Positions 1-13,189 of a stretch of DNA of 64,000 nucleotides are shown here, one piece after another; positions within the stretch are counted from its first letter, which is position 1; each line of letters opens with the position of its first letter. The stretch comes from Cyprinodon diabolis (lineage: Eukaryota > Chordata > Actinopteri > Cyprinodontiformes > Cyprinodontidae), in assembly GCA_030533445.1 (NCBI GenBank), contig CM060069.1, positions 2,326,756-2,390,755 of the forward strand, in the 5' to 3' direction. The position numbers were made by a program, and so were the translations under genes. The notes under the pieces were generated by a model that did no database searches, had not been told where the DNA came from, and saw only the letters and a list, made by a program, of their open reading frames with translations.

Positions 1-3000
1 GTGGTCCGTGAGTGGTCCATCAATAGTCCATCAGCAGTCCATCAATGGTCCATCAGCGATCCATTAGTGGTCCGTAAATTGTCCGTCAGTGGTCCGTCAA
101 TTGTCCATCAGTGGTCTGTCAGTGGTCCATCAATAGTCTGTCAGTGGTCCGTCATTTGTCTATCAATGGTCCATCAGCGATCCATCAGCGGTCCATCAGT
201 GGTACGTTAGTGATCCATCAGTGGTCCATCAGTGGTCCATCAGCGGTCCGTCAGTGGTCCGTTAGTGGGCCATCAGTGGTCCATCAGTGGTCCGTTAGTG
301 GTCCATCAGTGGTCCATCAGCTGTCCGTTAGTGGTCCATCAGCGGTCCGTTAGTGGTCCGTCAGTGGTCCATCAGCAGTTCATCAGTGGTCCGTTAGTGG
401 TCCATCAGTGGTCCATCAGCTGTCCGTTAGTGGTCCATCAGCGGTCCGTTAGTGGTCCGTCAGTGGTCCATCAGCAGTCCATCAATGGTCCATCAGCGGT
501 CCATCAGTGGTCCATCAGCTGTCCGTTAGTGGTCCATCAGCGGTCCGTTAGTGGTCCGTCAGTGGTCCATCAGCAGTCCATCAATGGTCCATCAGCGGTC
601 CATCAGTGGTCCATCAGCTGTCCGTTAGTGGTCCATCAGTGGTCCATCAGCTGTCCGTTAGTGGTCCATCAGCAGTTCATCAGTTGTCCGTTAGTGGGCC
701 ATCAGTGGTCCATCAGTGGTCAGTTAGTGGTCCATCAATGGTCCATCAGCGGTCCATCAGTTGTCCGTTAGTGGTCCATCAGCGGTCCGTTAGTGGTCCA
801 TCAGTGGTCCATCAGTTGTCCGTTAGTGGTCCGTCAGTGGTCCATCAGCAGTTCATCAGTGGTCCGTTAGTGGTCCATCAGTGGTCCATCAGCTGTCCGT
901 TAGTGGTCCATCAGCGGTCCGTTAGTGGTCCGTCAGTGGTCCATCAGCAGTTCATCAGTTGTCCGTTAGTGGTCCGTCAGTGGTCCATCAGCAGTTCATC
1001 AGTGGTCCGTTAGTGGTCCATCAGTGGTCCATCAGCTGTCCGTTAGTGGTCCATCAGCGGTCCGTTAGTGGTCCATCAGTGGTCCGTTAGTGGTCCGTCA
1101 GTGGTCCATCAGCAGTTCATCAGTTGTCCGTTAGTGGTCCATCAGTGGTCCATCAGTGGTCAGTTAGTGGTCCATCAATGGTCCATCAGCGGTCCATCAG
1201 TTGTCCGTTAGTGGTCCATCAGTGGTCCATCAGCGGTCCGTTAGTGGTCCGTCAGTGGTCCATCAGCAGTTCATCAGTGGTCCGTTAGTGGTCCATCAGT
1301 GGTCCATCGGCTGTCCGTTAGTGGTCCATCAGCGGTCCGTTAGTGGTCCATCAGTGGTCCGTTAGTGGTCCGTCAGTGGTCCATCAGCAGTTCATCAGTT
1401 GTCCGTCAGTGGTCTGTCAATTGTCCATCAGCAGTCTGTCAATTGTCCGTCAGTGGTCTTTCAAAGGTTCGTCAGTGGTCCATCAGCAGTTCATCAGTTG
1501 TCCGTTAGTGGTCCATCAGTGTTCCATCAGCGGTCCGTTAGTGGTCCATCAGCAGTTCATCAGTTGTCCGTTAGTGGTCCATCAGCGGTCCGTTAGTGGT
1601 CCATCAGTGGTCCATCAATGGTCCGTCAGCAGTCCATCAATGGTCCATCAGCGGTCCATCAGTGGTCCGTTAGTGGTCCATCAGTGGTCCATCAGTGGTC
1701 CGTTAGTGGTCCATCAGTGGTCCATCAGCGGTCCATCAGCGGTCCGTTAGTGGTCCATCAGTGGTCCGTTAGTGGTCCATCAGTGGTCCATCAGCGGTCC
1801 GTTAGTGGTCCATCAGTGGTCCGTTAGTGGTCCGTTAGTGGTCCATCAGTGGTCCATCAGCGGTCCGTTAGTGGTCCATCAGCGGTCCGTTAGTGGTCCG
1901 TCAGTGGTCCATCAGCAGTTCATCACTGGTCCGTTAGTGGTCCATCAGTGGTCCATCAGCTGTCCGTTAGTGGTCCATCAGCGGTCCGTTAGTGGTCCAT
2001 CAGTGGTCCATCAATGGTCCGTCAGCAGTCCATCAATGGTCCATCAGCGGTCCATCAGTGGTCCGTTAGTGGTCCATCAGTGGTCCATCAGTGGTCCGTT
2101 AGTGGTCCATCAGTGGTCCAACAGCGGTCCATCAGCGGTCCGTTAGTGGTCCATCAGTGGTCCGTTAGTGGTCCATCAGTGGTCCATCAGCGGTCCGTTA
2201 GTGGTCCATCAGCAGTTCATTAGTTGTCCGTTAGTGGTCCATCAGTGGTCCATCAGCGGTCCGTTAGTGGTCCATCAGTGGTCCATCAGTGGTCCGTTAG
2301 TGGTCCATCAATGGTCCATCAGCGGTCCATCAGTGGTCCGTTAGTGGTCCATCAGTGGTCCATCAGTGGTCCATCAATGGTCCATCAATGGTCCGTCAGC
2401 AGTCCATCAATGGTCCATCAGCGGTCCATCAGTGGTCCGTTAGTGGTCCATCAGTGGTCCGTCAGCGGTACATCAGTGGTCCGTCAGCGGTACATCAGTG
2501 GTCCATCAATAGTCCATCAGTGGTCTGTCAGCGGTCCATCAGTGGTCCATTAGTGGTCCGTCAATTGTCCATCAGCGGTCCGTCAGTGGTCTGTCAATTG
2601 TCCATCAGCGGTCTGTCAATTGTCCGTCAGTGGTCTTTCAAAGGTTCGTCAGTGGTCCATCAATGGTCCGTCAGTGGTCTGTCAATTGTCTGTCAGTGGT
2701 CCGTCAGTGGTCCGTCAGCGGTCCATCAATGGTCCATCAGCAGTCCATCAATGGTCCGTTAGCGGTCCATCAGTGGTCCGTCAATTGTCCATCAGCGGTC
2801 CGTCAGTGGTCTGTCAATTGTCCATCAGAAGTATGTCAATTTTCCGTCAGTGGTCTTTCAAAGGTTCGTCAGTGGTCCATCAATGGTCCGTCAGTGGTCT
2901 GTCAATTGTCTGTCAGTGGTCCGTCAGTGGTCCGTCAGCGGTCCATCAATGGTCCATCAGCAGTCCATCAATGGTCCGTCAGCGGTCCATCAGTAGTCCA

Positions 3001-3452
3001 TCAATGGTCAACAGCAGTCCATCAGTGGTCCATCAAAGGTCCATCAGTGGTCCGTCAGCGGTCCGTCATCGGTCCGTCAGCGGTCCGTCAGGGGTCCGTC
3101 ACTGATCCATCAATAATCCATCAACAGTCCATCAATGGTCCATCAGCGGTCCATCAATGGTCCGTCAGCAGTCCATCAATGGTCCATCAGCGGTCCATCA
3201 GTGGTCCATCAACAGTCCATCAATGGTCCATCAGCGGTCCATCAGTGGTCCGTTAGTGATCCATCAGTGGTCCATCAGTGGTCTGTCAATTCTCTGTCAG
3301 TGGTCCGTCAGTGGTCCGTCAGCGGTCCATCAATGGTCCATCAGCAGTCCATCAATGGTCCGTCAGCGGTCCATCAGTAGTCCATCAATGGTCAACAGCA
3401 GTCCATCAGTGGTCCATCAGCGGTCCATCAGTGGTCCGTCAGTGGTCCGTCA

Positions 3453-6400
3453 GTGGTCCGTGAGCGATCCATTAATAGTCCATCAGCAGTCCATCAATGG
3501 TCCATCAGTGGTCTGTCAGCGGTCCATCAGTGGTCCGTCAGTGGTCCATTAGTGGTCCGTCAATTCTCCATCAGCGGTCAGTCAGTGGTCTGTCAATTGT
3601 CCGTCAGTGGTCCATCAATGGTCCGTCAGTGGTCCGTCAATTGTCTGTCATTGGTCCATCAATGGTCCGTCAGTGGTCTGTCAAAGGTCCGTCAGCGGTC
3701 CATCAGCAGTCCATCAATGGTCCGTCTGCGGTCCATCAATGGTCCATCAGCAGTCCATCAATGGTCCATCAGCGGTCCATCAGTGGTCCATCAGCTGTCC
3801 GTTAGTGGTCCATCAGCGGTCCGTTAGTGGTCCATCAGTGGTCCATCAGCTGTCCGTTAGTGGTCCATCAGCAGTTCATCAGTTGTCCGTTAGTGGGCCA
3901 TCAGTGGTCCATCAGTGGTCAGTTAGTGGTCCATCAATGGTCCATCAGCGGTCCATCAGTTGTCCGTTAGTGGTCCATCAGCGGTCCGTTAGTGGTCCAT
4001 CAGTGGTCCATCAGTTGTCCGTTAGTGGTCCGTCAGTGGTCCATCAGCAGTTCATCAGTGGTCCGTTAGTGGTCCATCAGTGGTCCATCAGCTGTCCGTT
4101 AGTGGTCCATCAGCGGTCCGTTAGTGGTCCGTCAGTGGTCCATCAGCAGTTCATCAGTTGTCCGTTAGTGGTCCGTCAGTGGTCCATCAGCAGTTCATCA
4201 GTGGTCCGTTAGTGGTCCATCAGTGGTCCATCAGCTGTCCGTTAGTGGTCCATCAGCGGTCCGTTAGTGGTCCATCAGTGGTCCGTTAGTGGTCCGTCAG
4301 TGGTCCATCAGCAGTTCATCAGTTGTCCGTTAGTGGTCCATCAGTGGTCCATCAGTGGTCAGTTAGTGGTCCATCAATGGTCCATCAGCGGTCCATCAGT
4401 TGTCCGTTAGTGGTCCATCAGTGGTCCATCAGCGGTCCGTTAGTGGTCCGTCAGTGGTCCATCAGCAGTTCATCAGTGGTCCGTTAGTGGTCCATCAGTG
4501 GTCCATCGGCTGTCCGTTAGTGGTCCATCAGCGGTCCGTTAGTGGTCCATCAGTGGTCCGTTAGTGGTCCGTCAGTGGTCCATCAGCAGTTCATCAGTTG
4601 TCCGTCAGTGGTCTGTCAATTGTCCATCAGCAGTCTGTCAATTGTCCGTCAGTGGTCTTTCAAAGGTTCGTCAGTGGTCCATCAGCAGTTCATCAGTTGT
4701 CCGTTAGTGGTCCATCAGTGTTCCATCAGCGGTCCGTTAGTGGTCCATCAGCAGTTCATCAGTTGTCCGTTAGTGGTCCATCAGCGGTCCGTTAGTGGTC
4801 CATCAGTGGTCCATCAATGGTCCGTCAGCAGTCCATCAATGGTCCATCAGCGGTCCATCAGTGGTCCGTTAGTGGTCCATCAGTGGTCCATCAGTGGTCC
4901 GTTAGTGGTCCATCAGTGGTCCATCAGCGGTCCATCAGCGGTCCGTTAGTGGTCCATCAGTGGTCCGTTAGTGGTCCATCAGTGGTCCATCAGCGGTCCG
5001 TTAGTGGTCCATCAGTGGTCCGTTAGTGGTCCGTTAGTGGTCCATCAGTGGTCCATCAGCGGTCCGTTAGTGGTCCATCAGCGGTCCGTTAGTGGTCCGT
5101 CAGTGGTCCATCAGCAGTTCATCACTGGTCCGTTAGTGGTCCATCAGTGGTCCATCAGCTGTCCGTTAGTGGTCCATCAGCGGTCCGTTAGTGGTCCATC
5201 AGTGGTCCATCAATGGTCCGTCAGCAGTCCATCAATGGTCCATCAGCGGTCCATCAGTGGTCCGTTAGTGGTCCATCAGTGGTCCATCAGTGGTCCGTTA
5301 GTGGTCCATCAGTGGTCCATCAGCGGTCCATCAGCGGTCCGTTAGTGGTCCATCAGTGGTCCGTTAGTGGTCCATCAGTGGTCCATCAGCGGTCCGTTAG
5401 TGGTCCATCAGCAGTTCATTAGTTGTCCGTTAGTGGTCCATCAGTGGTCCATCAGCGGTCCGTTAGTGGTCCATCAGTGGTCCATCAGTGGTCCGTTAGT
5501 GGTCCATCAATGGTCCATCAGCGGTCCATCAGTGGTCCGTTAGTGGTCCATCAGTGGTCCATCAGTGGTCCATCAATGGTCCATCAATGGTCCGTCAGCA
5601 GTCCATCAATGGTCCATCAGCGGTCCATCAGTGGTCCGTTAGTGGTCCATCAGTGGTCCGTCAGCGGTACATCAGTGGTCCGTCAGCGGTACATCAGTGG
5701 TCCATCAATAGTCCATCAGTGGTCTGTCAGCGGTCCATCAGTGGTCCATTAGTGGTCCGTCAATTGTCCATCAGCGGTCCGTCAGTGGTCTGTCAATTGT
5801 CCATCAGCGGTCTGTCAATTGTCCGTCAGTGGTCTTTCAAAGGTTCGTCAGTGGTCCATCAATGGTCCGTCAGTGGTCTGTCAATTGTCTGTCAGTGGTC
5901 CGTCAGTGGTCCGTCAGCGGTCCATCAATGGTCCATCAGCAGTCCATCAATGGTCCGTTAGCGGTCCATCAGTGGTCCGTCAATTGTCCATCAGCGGTCC
6001 GTCAGTGGTCTGTCAATTGTCCATCAGCAGTCTGTCAATTTTCCGTCAGTGGTCTTTCAAAGGTTCGTCAGTGGTCCATCAATGGTCCGTCAGTGGTCTG
6101 TCAATTGTCTGTCAGTGGTCCGTCAGTGGTCCGTCAGCGGTCCATCAATGGTCCATCAGCAGTCCATCAATGGTCCGTCAGCGGTCCATCAGTAGTCCAT
6201 CAATGGTCAACAGCAGTCCATCAGTGGTCCATCAAAGGTCCATCAGTGGTCCGTCAGCGGTCCGTCATCGGTCCGTCAGCGGTCCGTCAGGGGTCCGTCA
6301 CTGATCCATCAATAATCCATCAACAGTCCATCAATGGTCCATCAGCGGTCCATCAATGGTCCGTCAGCAGTCCATCAATGGTCCATCAGCGGTCCATCAG

Positions 6401-6651
6401 TGGTCCATCAACAGTCCATCAATGGTCCATCAGCGGTCCATCAGTGGTCCGTTAGTGATCCATCAGTGGTCCATCAGTGGTCTGTCAATTCTCTGTCAGT
6501 GGTCCGTCAGTGGTCCGTCAGCGGTCCATCAATGGTCCATCAGCAGTCCATCAATGGTCCGTCAGCGGTCCATCAGTAGTCCATCAATGGTCAACAGCAG
6601 TCCATCAGTGGTCCATCAGCGGTCCATCAGTGGTCCGTCAGTGGTCCGTCA
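3453..6651. repeat. Higher-order satellite unit, 3199 bp
   Basis: Landmark variants recur at a constant offset of 3199 bp: for example 1343 and 4542, 2014 and 5213, 2620 and 5819, 3453 and 6652. The copies differ at only a few positions over kilobases, for example one variant unit near 2826 against 6025. This implies recent duplication of a block of about 290 units rather than unit-by-unit turnover. Relative to the next copy, this one lacks a segment of about 620 bp that is present at 6970-7590. Confidence 0.85.
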
Positions 6652-9600
6652 GTGGTCCGTGAGCGATCCATTAATAGTCCATCAGCAGTCCATCAATGGT
6701 CCATCAGTGGTCTGTCAGCGGTCCATCAGTGGTCCGTCAGTGGTCCATTAGTGGTCCGTCAATTCTCCATCAGCGGTCAGTCAGTGGTCTGTCAATTGTC
6801 CGTCAGTGGTCCATCAATGGTCCGTCAGTGGTCCGTCAATTGTCTGTCATTGGTCCATCAATGGTCCGTCAGTGGTCTGTCAAAGGTCCGTCAGCGGTCC
6901 ATCAGCAGTCCATCAATGGTCCGTCTGCGGTCCATCAATGGTCCATCAGCAGTCCATCAATGGTCCGTCAGCGGTCCATCAGGGGTCCATCAGCGGTCCA
7001 TCAGTTGTCCATCAATGGTCCGTCAGTGGTCCGTCAGTGGTCCATGTGTGGTGCATCAGCGGTCCATCAGTGGTCCGTCAGCGGTACATCAGCGGTCCAT
7101 CAGTGGTCCGTCAGCGGTACATCAGTGGTCCGTCAGTGGTCCGTGAGCGGTCCATCAATAAATAGTCCATCAGCTGTCCAACAATGGTCCATCAGTGGTC
7201 CGTCAGCGATCCATCAGTGGTCCATCGCTGGTCCGACAGTGGTCCGTGAGTGGTCCATCAATAGTCCATCAGCAGTCCATCAATGGTCCATCAGCGATCC
7301 ATTAGTGGTCCGTAAATTGTCTGTCAGTGGTCCGTCAATTGTCCATCAGTGGTCTGTCAGTGGTCCATCAATAGTCTGTCAGTGGTCCGTCATTTGTCTA
7401 TCAATGGTCCATCAGCGATCCATCAGCGGTCCATCAGTGGTACGTTAGTGATCCATCAGTGGTCCATCAGTGGTCCATCAGCGGTCCGTCAGTGGTCCGT
7501 TAGTGGGCCATCAGTGGTCCATCAGTGGTCCGTTAGTGGTCCATCAGTGGTCCATCAGCTGTCCGTTAGTGGTCCATCAGCGGTCCGTTAGTGGTCCGTC
7601 AGTGGTCCATCAGCAGTTCATCAGTGGTCCGTTAGTGGTCCATCAGTGGTCCATCAGCTGTCCGTTAGTGGTCCATCAGCGGTCCGTTAGTGGTCCGTCA
7701 GTGGTCCATCAGCAGTCCATCAATGGTCCATCAGCGGTCCATCAGTGGTCCATCAGCTGTCCGTTAGTGGTCCATCAGCGGTCCGTTAGTGGTCCATCAG
7801 TGGTCCATCAGCTGTCCGTTAGTGGTCCATCAGCAGTTCATCAGTTGTCCGTTAGTGGGCCATCAGTGGTCCATCAGTGGTCAGTTAGTGGTCCATCAAT
7901 GGTCCATCAGCGGTCCATCAGTTGTCCGTTAGTGGTCCATCAGCGGTCCGTTAGTGGTCCATCAGTGGTCCATCAGTTGTCCGTTAGTGGTCCGTCAGTG
8001 GTCCATCAGCAGTTCATCAGTGGTCCGTTAGTGGTCCATCAGTGGTCCATCAGCTGTCCGTTAGTGGTCCATCAGCGGTCCGTTAGTGGTCCATCAGTGG
8101 TCCGTTAGTGGTCCGTCAGTGGTCCATCAGCAGTTCATCAGTTGTCCGTTAGTGGTCCATCAGTGGTCCATCAGTGGTCAGTTAGTGGTCCATCAATGGT
8201 CCATCAGCGGTCCATCAGTTGTCCGTTAGTGGTCCATCAGTGGTCCATCAGCGGTCCGTTAGTGGTCCGTCAGTGGTCCATCAGCAGTTCATCAGTGGTC
8301 CGTTAGTGGTCCATCAGTGGTCCATCGGCTGTCCGTTAGTGGTCCATCAGCGGTCCGTTAGTGGTCCATCAGTGGTCCGTTAGTGGTCCGTCAGTGGTCC
8401 ATCAGCAGTTCATCAGTTGTCCGTCAGTGGTCTGTCAATTGTCCATCAGCAGTCTGTCAATTGTCCGTCAGTGGTCTTTCAAAGGTTCGTCAGTGGTCCA
8501 TCAGCAGTTCATCAGTTGTCCGTTAGTGGTCCATCAGTGTTCCATCAGCGGTCCGTTAGTGGTCCATCAGCAGTTCATCAGTTGTCCGTTAGTGGTCCAT
8601 CAGCGGTCCGTTAGTGGTCCATCAGTGGTCCATCAATGGTCCGTCAGCAGTCCATCAATGGTCCATCAGCGGTCCATCAGTGGTCCGTTAGTGGTCCATC
8701 AGTGGTCCATCAGTGGTCCGTTAGTGGTCCATCAGTGGTCCATCAGCGGTCCATCAGCGGTCCGTTAGTGGTCCATCAGTGGTCCGTTAGTGGTCCATCA
8801 GTGGTCCATCAGCGGTCCGTTAGTGGTCCATCAGTGGTCCGTTAGTGGTCCGTTAGTGGTCCATCAGTGGTCCATCAGCGGTCCGTTAGTGGTCCATCAG
8901 CGGTCCGTTAGTGGTCCGTCAGTGGTCCATCAGCAGTTCATCACTGGTCCGTTAGTGGTCCATCAGTGGTCCATCAGCTGTCCGTTAGTGGTCCATCAGC
9001 GGTCCGTTAGTGGTCCATCAGTGGTCCATCAATGGTCCGTCAGCAGTCCATCAATGGTCCATCAGCGGTCCATCAGTGGTCCGTTAGTGGTCCATCAGTG
9101 GTCCATCAGTGGTCCGTTAGTGGTCCATCAGTGGTCCATCAGCGGTCCATCAGCGGTCCGTTAGTGGTCCATCAGTGGTCCGTTAGTGGTCCATCAGTGG
9201 TCCATCAGCGGTCCGTTAGTGGTCCATCAGCAGTTCATTAGTTGTCCGTTAGTGGTCCATCAGTGGTCCATCAGCGGTCCGTTAGTGGTCCATCAGTGGT
9301 CCATCAGTGGTCCGTTAGTGGTCCATCAATGGTCCATCAGCGGTCCATCAGTGGTCCGTTAGTGGTCCATCAGTGGTCCATCAGTGGTCCATCAATGGTC
9401 CATCAATGGTCCGTCAGCAGTCCATCAATGGTCCATCAGCGGTCCATCAGTGGTCCGTTAGTGGTCCATCAGTGGTCCGTCAGCGGTACATCAGTGGTCC
9501 GTCAGCGGTACATCAGTGGTCCATCAATAGTCCATCAGTGGTCTGTCAGCGGTCCATCAGTGGTCCATTAGTGGTCCGTCAATTGTCCATCAGCGGTCCG

Positions 9601-10470
9601 TCAGTGGTCTGTCAATTGTCCATCAGCGGTCTGTCAATTGTCCGTCAGTGGTCTTTCAAAGGTTCGTCAGTGGTCCATCAATGGTCCGTCAGTGGTCTGT
9701 CAATTGTCTGTCAGTGGTCCGTCAGTGGTCCGTCAGCGGTCCATCAATGGTCCATCAGCAGTCCATCAATGGTCCGTTAGCGGTCCATCAGTGGTCCGTC
9801 AATTGTCCATCAGCGGTCCGTCAGTGGTCTGTCAATTGTCCATCAGCAGTCTGTCAATTTTCCGTCAGTGGTCTTTCAAAGGTTCGTCAGTGGTCCATCA
9901 ATGGTCCGTCAGTGGTCTGTCAATTGTCTGTCAGTGGTCCGTCAGTGGTCCGTCAGCGGTCCATCAATGGTCCATCAGCAGTCCATCAATGGTCCGTCAG
10001 CGGTCCATCAGTAGTCCATCAATGGTCAACAGCAGTCCATCAGTGGTCCATCAAAGGTCCATCAGTGGTCCGTCAGCGGTCCGTCATCGGTCCGTCAGCG
10101 GTCCGTCAGGGGTCCGTCACTGATCCATCAATAATCCATCAACAGTCCATCAATGGTCCATCAGCGGTCCATCAATGGTCCGTCAGCAGTCCATCAATGG
10201 TCCATCAGCGGTCCATCAGTGGTCCATCAACAGTCCATCAATGGTCCATCAGCGGTCCATCAGTGGTCCGTTAGTGATCCATCAGTGGTCCATCAGTGGT
10301 CTGTCAATTCTCTGTCAGTGGTCCGTCAGTGGTCCGTCAGCGGTCCATCAATGGTCCATCAGCAGTCCATCAATGGTCCGTCAGCGGTCCATCAGTAGTC
10401 CATCAATGGTCAACAGCAGTCCATCAGTGGTCCATCAGCGGTCCATCAGTGGTCCGTCAGTGGTCCGTCA
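6652..10470. repeat. Higher-order satellite unit, 3819 bp
   Basis: Landmarks at 4542, 5213, 5819 and 6652 recur at 8361, 9032, 9638 and 10471, an offset of 3819 bp. The start of the window (1 to about 560) matches 7239 onward, an offset of 7238 bp, which shows that an older copy continues to the left. The match is near-identical for most of the unit. Confidence 0.85.
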
Positions 10471-11705
10471 GTGGTCCGTGAGCGATCCATTAATAGTCCA
10501 TCAGCAGTCCATCAATGGTCCATCAGTGGTCTGTCAGCGGTCCATCAGTGGTCCGTCAGTGGTCCATTAGTGGTCCGTCAATTCTCCATCAGCGGTCAGT
10601 CAGTGGTCTGTCAATTGTCCGTCAGTGGTCCATCAATGGTCCGTCAGTGGTCCGTCAATTGTCTGTCATTGGTCCATCAATGGTCCGTCAGTGGTCTGTC
10701 AAAGGTCCGTCAGCGGTCCATCAGCAGTCCATCAATGGTCCGTCTGCGGTCCATCAATGGTCCATCAGCAGTCCATCAATGGTCCGTCAGCGGTCCATCA
10801 GGGGTCCATCAGCGGTCCATCAGTTGTCCATCAATGGTCCGTCAGTGGTCCGTCAGTGGTCCATGTGTGGTGCATCAGCGGTCCATCAGTGGTCCGTCAG
10901 CGGTACATCAGCGGTCCATCAGTGGTCCGTCAGCGGTACATCAGTGGTCCGTCAGTGGTCCGTGAGCGGTCCATCAATAAATAGTCCATCAGCTGTCCAA
11001 CAATGGTCCATCAGTGGTCCGTCAGCGATCCATCAGTGGTCCATCGCTGGTCCGACAGTGGTCCGTGAGTGGTCCATCAATAGTCCATCAGCAGTCCATC
11101 AATGGTCCATCAGCGATCCATTAGTGGTCCGTAAATTGTCCGTCAGTGGTCCGTCAATTGTCCATCAGTGGTCTGTCAGTGGTCCATCAATAGTCTGTCA
11201 GTGGTCCGTCATTTGTCTATCAATGGTCCATCAGCGATCCATCAGCGGTCCATCAGTGGTACGTTAGTGATCCATCAGTGGTCCATCAGTGGTCCATCAG
11301 CGGTCCGTCAGTGGTCCGTGAGCGATCCATCAATAGTCCATCAGCAGTCCATCACTGGTCCATCAGTGGTCTGTCAGCGGTCCATCAGTGGTCCGTCAGT
11401 GGTCCATTAGTGGTCCGTCAATTATCCATCAGCGGTCCGTCAGTGGTCTGTCAATTGTCCATCAGCAGTCTGTCAATTGTCCGTCAGTGGTCCTTCAAAG
11501 GTTCGTCAGTGGTCCATCAATGGTCCATCAGTGGTCTGTCAATTCTCTGTCAGTGGTCCGTCAGTGGTCCGTCAGCGGTCCATCAATGGTCCATCAGCAG
11601 TCCATCAATGGTCCGTCAGCGGTCCATCAGTAGTCCATCAATGGTCAACAGCAGTCCATCAGTGGTCCATCAGCGGTCCATCAGTGGTCCGTCAGTGGTC
11701 CGTCA
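10471..11705. repeat. Truncated higher-order satellite unit, 1235 bp
   Basis: The landmark at 10471 recurs at 11706, an offset of 1235 bp, so this copy has lost about two thirds of the block. After about 12400 the units become more divergent (CCCTCAGTGGCCC, CTTCAATGG) up to the array edge at 12745. Degenerate edge units are typical of satellites homogenised by unequal exchange. Confidence 0.75.
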
Positions 11706-12957
11706 GTGGTCCGTGAGCGATCCATTAATAGTCCATCAGCAGTCCATCAATGGTCCATCAGTGGTCTGTCAGCGGTCCATCAGTGGTCCGTCAGTGGTCC
11801 ATTAGTGGTCCATCAATTCTCCATCAGCGGTCAGTCAGTGGTCTGTCAATTGTCCGTCAGTGGTCCATCAATGGTCCGTCAGTGGTCCGTCAATTGTCTG
11901 TCAATGGTCCATCAATGGTCCGTCAGTGGTCTGTCAAAGGTCCGTCAGCGGTCCATCAGCAGTCCATCAATGGTCCGTCAGCGGTCCATCAATGGTCCAT
12001 CAGCAGTCCATCAATGGTCCGTCAGCGGTCCATCAGGGGTCCATCAGCGGTCCATCAGTTGTCCATCAATGGTCCGTCAGTGGTCCGTCAGTGGTCCATG
12101 TGTGGTCCATCAGCGGTCCATCAGTGGTCCGTCAGCGGTACATCAGCGGTCCATCAGTGGTCCGTCAGCGGTACATCAGTGGTCCGTCAGTGGTCCGTGA
12201 GCGGTCCATCAATAAATAGTCCATCAGCTGTCCAACAATGGTCCATCAGTGGTCCGTCAGCGATCCATCAGTGGTCCATCGCTGGTCCGACAGTGGTCCG
12301 TGAGTGGTCCATCAATAGTCCATCAGCAGTCCATCAATGGTCCATCAGCGATCCATTAGTGGTCCGTAAATTGTCCGTCAGTGGTCCGTCAATTGTCCAT
12401 CAGTGGTCTGTCAGTGGTCCATCAATGGTCTGTCAGTGGTCCGTCATTTGTCTATCAATGGTCCATCAGCGATCCATTAGTGGTCCGTCAATTGTCCGTC
12501 AGTGGTCTGTCAATTGTTCATCAGTGGTCCATTAGTGGTCCGTCAATTGTCCATCAGTGGTCCATCAGCAGTCCATCAATGGTCCATTAGTGGTCCGTCA
12601 TTTGTCCCTCAGTGGCCCATTACTGGTCCGTCATTGTCCGTCAGTGGTCCTTCAATGGTTCGTCAGTGGTCCATCAATGGTCCATCAAAGGTCTGTCAGT
12701 GGTCCATCAATTGTCCATCAATGGTCCATCAGCTGTCCATCAGCTTTTACTGGGAAAAATGGCCCAATTATAGTAGCCCCTCCCTCCTGCCATCTTCCAG
12801 CAGTGACATCACGGTGCGGTAAGCCTAGCGCCATTCTCCCCGCTTTACAAGCTAAATCAATGGGAACTACTAGACACATCTGCAATCAACAACAATTATT
12901 GAAGATTTCCAGAGGACTTCACCATTGAAATTCACCAGAGCTATAGTGAAACTGACA

Positions 12958-13189
12958 ATGCCCACGTGCATGGCAGCTGGATGCTGGAATACATCGGGTA
13001 AAAGTGAAAAAAAGAGTTATTCCACCTTTCTGATTCCTGATCCTCCACGGACGGGTTGGTCGTTGGATCGCCAACTTGAAGAGGGAGGATTTGCCATCGA
13101 ACTTCTGGCCAGAGAAAAAACACGTAATATGTAGCCAACATTTGGAAGAAGAATGTTTTCAAGATGACTTGGATAATAGCGCGTTGTGA
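12958..13189 (+). pseudogene. THAP zinc-finger domain fragment, frameshifted
   Basis: An ATG at 12958 opens a frame starting MPTCMAAGCWNTSGK and running through the proline pair and tryptophan seen in THAP domains. The frame then has to change by one base near 13066 to continue as KREDLPSNFWPEKKHV, then ICSQHLEEECF, ending at the TGA at 13187. The C-x4-C start and the C-x2-H pair fit the C2CH zinc signature of this DNA-binding fold, which is used in THAP proteins and P-element-like transposases. The 232-nt length confirms the single-base frame break. No downstream transposase domain is visible. It is probably a dead copy from a THAP or P-like element, but a sequencing error in one base cannot be excluded. 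Confidence 0.65.

Larger units (their letters stand above)
1..12745. repeat. 11-bp satellite array with higher-order structure
   Basis: The whole stretch is built from an 11-bp unit close to GGTCCATCAGT, with recurring variants (CCGTTAGT, CCGTCAGC, CTGTCAATT, CATCAGCAGTT). It starts before the window and ends near 12745, where unique sequence begins. Because 11 is not a multiple of 3, each forward frame cycles through the same 11-residue peptide (roughly VHQWSVSGPSV). Long stop-free stretches of up to about 260 codons therefore arise by chance, and none is a gene. Stops come mainly from the CGTTAG variant. The array lies upstream of the first visible V-ATPase exon, so it is in intron 1 or the 5' flank. 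Confidence 0.97.

Noticed and set aside
6696..7448. 250-codon and similar open frames across 1-12745
   Set aside because: All follow the 11-bp satellite unit and occur in every forward frame; they are not genes.
1..12745. CRISPR-like array
   Set aside because: Units are contiguous with no spacers and the window is clearly eukaryotic (spliced gene, LINE, LTR elements).
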